Shown here: positions 59,667 to 64,000 of the stretch, one piece after another
How the letters are laid out: each line of letters starts with the position of its first letter
Position numbering within the stretch: position 1 is the first letter of the stretch
Origin: an uncultured Oscillospiraceae bacterium
Lineage (GTDB): Bacteria; Bacillota; Clostridia; Oscillospirales; Oscillospiraceae
Length of the DNA: 64,000 nt
Direction: 5' to 3'
Assembly (NCBI GenBank): GCA_910588105.1
Contig: CAJUQD010000003.1
Coordinates: 1 to 64,000 of the forward strand
Position numbers and translations under genes: made by a program
The notes under the pieces: generated by a model
Seen by the model: only the letters and a program-made list of their open reading frames with translations
Database searches by the model: none
What the model was told of the DNA's origin: nothing

Positions 59667-61142
59667 ATGAAAAACATCCCTGACGTAAAACTTGGCCTCA
59701 TCGCTGTCTCCCGGGACTGCTTCCCCATCGCCCTGAGCGAGAAGCGCCGCGCCGCCATCAAAGCCGCCTATGCGGGCGACCTCTACGAGTGCCCTGTCAC
59801 CGTTGAGAACGAGCTGGATATGCTGAAAGCCTTGGCCGATGTGAACGAGCACGGCTGCAACGCCCTGGTGGTGTTCCTGGGCAATTTCGGCCCCGAGACC
59901 CCCGAGACCCTCATTGCCAAAAACTTTGACGGCCCCTGTATGTTCGTGGCCGCCGCCGAGGGGGACGGCGACCTCATCAATGGGCGCGGCGACGCCTACT
60001 GCGGTATGCTCAACTGCTCCTACAACCTGGGGATGCGCCATCTGAAGGGCTACATCCCGGAGTACCCCGTGGGCACGGCGGAGGACATCACCAAAATGAT
60101 TGCGGACTTCGTGCCCATCGCAAGGGCGGTCATCGGTGTGAAAAACCTGAAGATCATCACCTTCGGCCCCCGTCCCCAGGACTTTTTCGCCTGCAACGCC
60201 CCCATCAAGGGCCTGTACGAGATCGGCGTGGAGATCGAGGAGAACTCCGAGTTGGATCTGCTGGTGAGCTACAAGGAGCACGCAGGCGACCCCCGGATCC
60301 CTGCCATCTGTGCGGAAATGGCCGAGGAAATGGGCGAGGGCCGCTACTATCCCGATTTGGGCGAGCGCATGGCCCAGTTCGAGCTGACCCTCCTCGATTG
60401 GGCGGAGAACCACAAGGGCAGCCGCAAGTACGTGGCCTTCGCCGACAAATGCTGGCCCGCGTTCCCCAGTCAGTTCGGGTTCGAACCCTGCTACGTCAAC
60501 TCCCGGCTGGCGGCCCGTGGCATTCCCGTGGCCTGCGAGGTTGACATCTACGGCGCACTCAGCGAGTACATCGGGGCTTGTGTGTCCGGCGACGCCGTGA
60601 CCCTGCTGGACATCAACAACTCCGTCCCGGCCCAGATGTGGGAGGAGCAGATCAAGGGCAGATACGACTACCAGCTCACCGACACCTTCATGGGCTTCCA
60701 CTGCGGCAACACCCCCGCCTGCAAGCTGTGCGCAGACCGGGCGGTGAAGTACCAGCTCATCCAGCACCGCCTGCTGGAGCCCCAGGACAGCGACCCCGAC
60801 TTCACCCGCGGCACCCTGGAGGCGGACATTGCGCCCTCTGACATCACCTTCTACCGCCTCCAGTGCGACAGCGAGGGAAATCTCCGCTCCTACATCGCCC
60901 AGGGCGAGGTGCTGCCCGTCAAGACCGGCAGCTTCGGCGGAATCGGCGTGTTTGCCATCCACGAGATGGGCCGGTTCTACCGCCATGTGCTGATCCAGAA
61001 GCGCTACCCCCACCACGGGGCGGTGGCCTTTGGCCACTACGGCAAGGCGCTGTTCGAGGTGTTCAAGTTCCTGGGCGTTCAGGATATCGCCTATAATCAG
61101 CCCAAATCCCTGCCCTATCCCACCGAGAACCCCTGGGGTTGA
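59667..61142 (+). CDS. L-fucose/L-arabinose isomerase-like protein
   Basis: 491 aa; TAGGAGG before ATG 59667. Three-domain layout of the L-fucose isomerase family: an N-terminal Rossmann-like part with VVFLGNFGPETPE, a central part (ICAEMAEEMGEG and DLGERMAQFELTLLDW) and a C-terminal barrel with TFMGFHCGNTP carrying metal-binding Glu and His. In operons with FGGY kinase and AraD such proteins can replace AraA and isomerise L-arabinose to L-ribulose (inference). The family usually has about 500-590 residues, so it is on the short side. Confidence 0.75.
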   Translation: MKNIPDVKLGLIAVSRDCFPIALSEKRRAAIKAAYAGDLYECPVTVENELDMLKALADVNEHGCNALVVFLGNFGPETPETLIAKNFDGPCMFVAAAEGDGDLINGRGDAYCGMLNCSYNLGMRHLKGYIPEYPVGTAEDITKMIADFVPIARAVIGVKNLKIITFGPRPQDFFACNAPIKGLYEIGVEIEENSELDLLVSYKEHAGDPRIPAICAEMAEEMGEGRYYPDLGERMAQFELTLLDWAENHKGSRKYVAFADKCWPAFPSQFGFEPCYVNSRLAARGIPVACEVDIYGALSEYIGACVSGDAVTLLDINNSVPAQMWEEQIKGRYDYQLTDTFMGFHCGNTPACKLCADRAVKYQLIQHRLLEPQDSDPDFTRGTLEADIAPSDITFYRLQCDSEGNLRSYIAQGEVLPVKTGSFGGIGVFAIHEMGRFYRHVLIQKRYPHHGAVAFGHYGKALFEVFKFLGVQDIAYNQPKSLPYPTENPWG

Positions 61143-61147
61143 GCGCC

Positions 61148-62677
61148 ATGGAAAAACTTTGTCTTGGCATCGAATTGGGTTCCACCCGCATCAAGGCGGT
61201 GGCCGTCGATGGACAGCATACCCCTGTGTCCTCCGGGGACTACATCTGGGCGTCCAGCTACGAAAATGGCGTGTGGACCTACTCCCTGGACGAGGTGTGG
61301 AAGGGCCTGAAGGCCACCCTGTCCGGGGTAGAGCACCGGGAGGCCGTGTGCGCCATGGGCGTGTCCGCCATGATGCACGGCTACCTTGCTTTCGACAAGG
61401 ATTGGAACCTGCTGACGCCCTTCCGCACCTGGCAGAACACCATCACGGGGCAAGCGGCGGCGGAATTGACGGCCCTGTTCGGCTTCAACATCCCCCAGAG
61501 GTGGTCCATCGCCCACCTCTACCAGGCCATTCTGAACGAGGAACCCCACGTTCCCCAGATCGCCCACATCACCACCCTGGCGGGGTATGTCCACTATATG
61601 CTCACCGGCGTCAACGCCGTGGGTGTGGGCGAAGCCAGCGGTATGTTCCCCATCAACAGCGAGACCCTGGACTACGATGGGGAAATGATGGAGAAGTTTA
61701 ACGGGTTGGTGAAGTCCCGCGATTTGCCCTGGACGCTGGCAAATGTACTGCCCCGGGTCCTCCCCGCCGGCGCGGACGCGGGTGCGCTCACCGAACGGGG
61801 CACGGCCCTGCTGGACAACCTGCTTACTCCTGGCATCCCCTTTGCCCCCGCCGAGGGCGACGCGGGCACCGGCATGGCCGCCACCAACGCCGTGGCCCCC
61901 CGGACGGGCAACGTGTCGGCGGGCACCTCCATCTTCTCCATGGTGGTGCTGGAACGGCCGCTGTCCAAGGTCTATGAGGAGATCGACCTGGTCACCACCC
62001 CCACCGGGGCTCCGGTGGCCATGGTGCACTGCAACAACTGTACCAACGATACCAATGCCTGGGCTGGGGTGCTGCGGGAGACGGCGGAGCTGTTCGGGGC
62101 CGCGCCCCCCGCCGGCGAGCTGTTCACCCGGCTGTACCAAAAGAGCCTGGACGGCGATCCGGACTGCGGCGGCGTTACCGTCTGCAACTATCTGGCGGGG
62201 GAGGGCGTCACCCACATGGATGCGGGGCGGCCCCTGGTAGTGCGGATGCCGGAGAGCAGATTCACCCTGGCCAACTTCTTCCGCGCCCAGCTCTACTCCA
62301 CCCTGGCCACGCTGAAAATCGGTATGGACATCCTGGCGGCGGAGGGGGTTGCTATCGACTCGCTGACCGGCCACGGTGGGCTGTTCAAAACCCCGCTGGT
62401 GGGCCAGAAGTATCTGGCCGCCGCCTGCAGCGCCCCGGTGACCTGCATGGACACCGCCGGGGAGGGCGGCCCCTACGGTATGGCGCTGCTGGCCGCCTAT
62501 CGGGTGTGGAAATCGGACGGCGAGACGTTGGAGGACTACTTGAACAAGCACGTATTCGCGGGCGTGTCCGGCTCCACCGTCGAGCCGGACGGAGAGACGG
62601 TGGACGGCTTCAACGCCTACATGGAGCGGTATCAGGCTTTGCTCCACGTGGAGTGTAAAGCGGTGGAGGTGCTGTAA
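61148..62677 (+). CDS. FGGY-family sugar kinase (probable L-ribulokinase)
   Basis: 509 aa; ATG 61148, six bases after the isomerase stop; ribosome site weak (CTGGGGTTGAG), consistent with coupling. N-terminal GIELGSTRIKAVAVD, C-terminal GHGGLFKTPL and GEGGPYGMALL. Between the isomerase and AraD genes, L-ribulose phosphorylation is the most likely role, although the sequence is closer to xylulokinase-like FGGY proteins than to classic AraB. Distinct from the xylulokinase at 57527. Confidence 0.8.
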   Translation: MEKLCLGIELGSTRIKAVAVDGQHTPVSSGDYIWASSYENGVWTYSLDEVWKGLKATLSGVEHREAVCAMGVSAMMHGYLAFDKDWNLLTPFRTWQNTITGQAAAELTALFGFNIPQRWSIAHLYQAILNEEPHVPQIAHITTLAGYVHYMLTGVNAVGVGEASGMFPINSETLDYDGEMMEKFNGLVKSRDLPWTLANVLPRVLPAGADAGALTERGTALLDNLLTPGIPFAPAEGDAGTGMAATNAVAPRTGNVSAGTSIFSMVVLERPLSKVYEEIDLVTTPTGAPVAMVHCNNCTNDTNAWAGVLRETAELFGAAPPAGELFTRLYQKSLDGDPDCGGVTVCNYLAGEGVTHMDAGRPLVVRMPESRFTLANFFRAQLYSTLATLKIGMDILAAEGVAIDSLTGHGGLFKTPLVGQKYLAAACSAPVTCMDTAGEGGPYGMALLAAYRVWKSDGETLEDYLNKHVFAGVSGSTVEPDGETVDGFNAYMERYQALLHVECKAVEVL

Positions 62678-63376
62678 ATGCAGGAAGAACTGAAAAAAGC
62701 GGTCTGTGAGGCCAATCTATTGCTTCCCAAACACGGTCTCGCCACCTTCACCTGGGGCAATGTGTCCGGAGTGGATCGCGAAAAGGGCCTGATGGTCATC
62801 AAGCCATCAGGGGTGGAGTACGGCGGCATGACCGCCGACGACATGGTGGTGGTAAGCCTGGAGACCGGGGAACGGGTGGAGGGCAGATGGAAGCCCTCCA
62901 GCGACACCAAGACCCACATCGAACTTTACAAGGCGTTCCCCGGCATCGGCGGCATTGTCCACACCCACAGCCCCCACGCGGTGGCCTGGGCCCAGGCGGG
63001 GGAGGACATCCCCTGCTTCGGCACCACCCACGCCGACTACTTCTACGGCTCCATCCCCTGCGCCCGCCACCTGACCCAGGGGGAGCTGGAGGAGGATTAC
63101 GAGAAAAACACGGGCGTAGTTATCATCGAGACTTTCCAGGAGCGGTGCATCGAGCCCACCGCCGTCCCCGGCGTGATCTGCGCCAGCCATGGCCCCTTCG
63201 CCTGGGGGAAAGACCCGGCGGAGGCGGTGTACCACGCGGTGGTGCTGGAGGAGGTGGCCAGGATGGCCCTGCTCACCCGGCAGGTGCGGCCGTCCGCCGC
63301 CCCCGCCCCCCAGCGCGTCCAGGACAAGCACTACTTCCGCAAGCACGGCCCCGGGGCCTACTATGGCCAGGGCTGA
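62678..63376 (+). CDS. araD: L-ribulose-5-phosphate 4-epimerase
   Basis: 232 aa; ATG immediately follows the kinase stop. Class II aldolase fold with zinc ligands His95, His97 and His171, the same numbering as E. coli AraD, within VHTHSPHAVAW and ASHGPFAWG. TWGNVSG and KPSGVEY bind the substrate phosphate. It converts L-ribulose 5-phosphate to D-xylulose 5-phosphate. The KHYFRKHGPGAYYGQ terminus is typical of the family. Together with the two preceding genes it completes an L-arabinose route. Confidence 0.93.
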   Translation: MQEELKKAVCEANLLLPKHGLATFTWGNVSGVDREKGLMVIKPSGVEYGGMTADDMVVVSLETGERVEGRWKPSSDTKTHIELYKAFPGIGGIVHTHSPHAVAWAQAGEDIPCFGTTHADYFYGSIPCARHLTQGELEEDYEKNTGVVIIETFQERCIEPTAVPGVICASHGPFAWGKDPAEAVYHAVVLEEVARMALLTRQVRPSAAPAPQRVQDKHYFRKHGPGAYYGQG

Positions 63377-63391
63377 AAAGGAGAATCTATC

Positions 63392-64000
63392 ATGACCAAA
63401 GAGGAAGAAATCACACTTCGAAAGACGGCCTGCAAGGTCCGGATAGGCGTGCTCACCGCCACCCACGGGGCCAAAGCGGGGCACCCCGGTGGCAGCCTGT
63501 CCGCCGCGGACGTGTTCACCTACCTGTACTTCAAGGAGCTGAACATCGACCCCCAGAATCCCAAGTGGGAGGGCCGAGACCGTTTTGTGCTGTCCAAAGG
63601 CCACACTGCGCCGGGGCTGTATGCGGCCCTGGCCTACCGGGGTTTCTTTCCTGTGGATGATTTGCCCACCCTGCGGCACATTGACAGCTATTTGCAGGGC
63701 CACCCCAATATGAGCACCGTCCCCGGTGTGGATATGTCCACCGGATCACTGGGGCAGGGTATTTCCTGCGCCTGTGGCATGGCTTTAGGTTTGAAAAAGC
63801 AGGGCAGCACCGCCCGGGTCTACACCCTGCTGGGAGATGGCGAGATGCAGGAGGGCCAGGTGTGGGAGGCGCTGATGTTCGCCGCCCACTACAGGTTGGA
63901 CAACCTGTGCGTCATCATAGACCACAACGGCCTCCAGATCGACGGCCCCAATGAAAAGGTGATGGGGCTGGGCTCCATCCCGGATAAACTGCAGGCCTTT
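63392..64000 (+). CDS. Transketolase, N-terminal part (cut by window end)
   Basis: Open from ATG 63392 (AAGGAGA upstream) to the end of the window, 203 codons without stop. HPGGSLSAADVFTYLYF, DRFVLSKGHTAPGLYAAL and the thiamine diphosphate motif GDGEMQEGQVWEALMFAA are those of transketolase N-terminal domains. In many Firmicutes the enzyme is encoded as two genes; whether this one is split or full length cannot be seen. It links xylulose 5-phosphate from AraD and XylB to central metabolism. Confidence 0.9.
   Translation, partial: MTKEEEITLRKTACKVRIGVLTATHGAKAGHPGGSLSAADVFTYLYFKELNIDPQNPKWEGRDRFVLSKGHTAPGLYAALAYRGFFPVDDLPTLRHIDSYLQGHPNMSTVPGVDMSTGSLGQGISCACGMALGLKKQGSTARVYTLLGDGEMQEGQVWEALMFAAHYRLDNLCVIIDHNGLQIDGPNEKVMGLGSIPDKLQAF

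Noticed and set aside
1..64000. Looked for CRISPR arrays, tRNA, rRNA, insertion sequences, integrase and att duplications.
   Set aside because: No regularly spaced repeats, cloverleaf sequences, transposase motifs or flanking direct duplications were seen by eye.

Overview
The window is high-GC, densely coded bacterial DNA. Strong Shine-Dalgarno sites, GPH-type sugar symporters, GHKL/LytTR and OmpR two-component systems, and long glycoside-hydrolase operons point to a Gram-positive gut Clostridia, most like an Oscillospiraceae-type commensal. This assignment is an inference from gene style; no rRNA or other marker gene is present.

Region 1 (1-13145, all + strand) is a tightly coupled operon of plasmid or integrative-element character. 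It encodes a JAMM/JAB-domain protein, a ThiF/E1-like adenylating enzyme, a DnaN-like sliding clamp, a zinc-ribbon protein, several small unknowns, a DUF6094-type methyltransferase, a Prok-E2_D (PRTRC protein B-like) E2-fold protein, a Rad52/Mgm101-like annealing protein, an SbcC-like ATPase with a CxxC hook, a CHC2/Toprim primase and a terminal unknown, ending at a strong terminator. A ubiquitin-type E1/E2/JAB set embedded in a replication and recombination operon is the most unusual system in the window.

Region 2 (about 13150-19430) is a lower-GC-looking cassette: an OmpR-type response regulator and histidine kinase on the - strand, divergent from a fused MacB-like ABC transporter and a membrane-anchored DUF6273-like protein. 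The shared intergenic region holds TTGAG repeats at exact 11-bp spacing and a perfect 20-bp inverted repeat.

Region 3 (19490-36732) is a surface glycosidase cluster: a GH78-like lipoprotein, an AgrC/AgrA-style GHKL-LytTR two-component system, two unknown lipoproteins, a small membrane protein, three very large GH3 enzymes with reversed domain order and a transmembrane segment at each end, and an SGNH esterase lipoprotein. The same pair of 12-bp direct repeats, 21 bp apart, lies upstream of both the GH78 gene and the GH3 operon, flanking the LytTR regulator genes, and predicts a regulon.

Region 4 (36759-64000) is cytoplasmic sugar catabolism: a TIM-barrel isomerase, GH2, a conventional GH3 and a GPH symporter; then a second GPH symporter, a convergent AraC regulator and, divergent from it, an operon of at least 17 kb (GH43, SGNH esterase, polysaccharide deacetylase, GH2, GPH symporter, GH43, GH2, xylulokinase, DUF4867, fucose-isomerase-like protein, FGGY kinase, AraD, and a transketolase cut by the window end). 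Together the genes suggest surface trimming of decorated plant glycans or glycosides, import of oligosaccharides, intracellular hydrolysis to pentoses and other sugars, and entry through xylulose 5-phosphate into the pentose phosphate pathway. No CRISPR array, tRNA, rRNA, transposase or integrase was seen.
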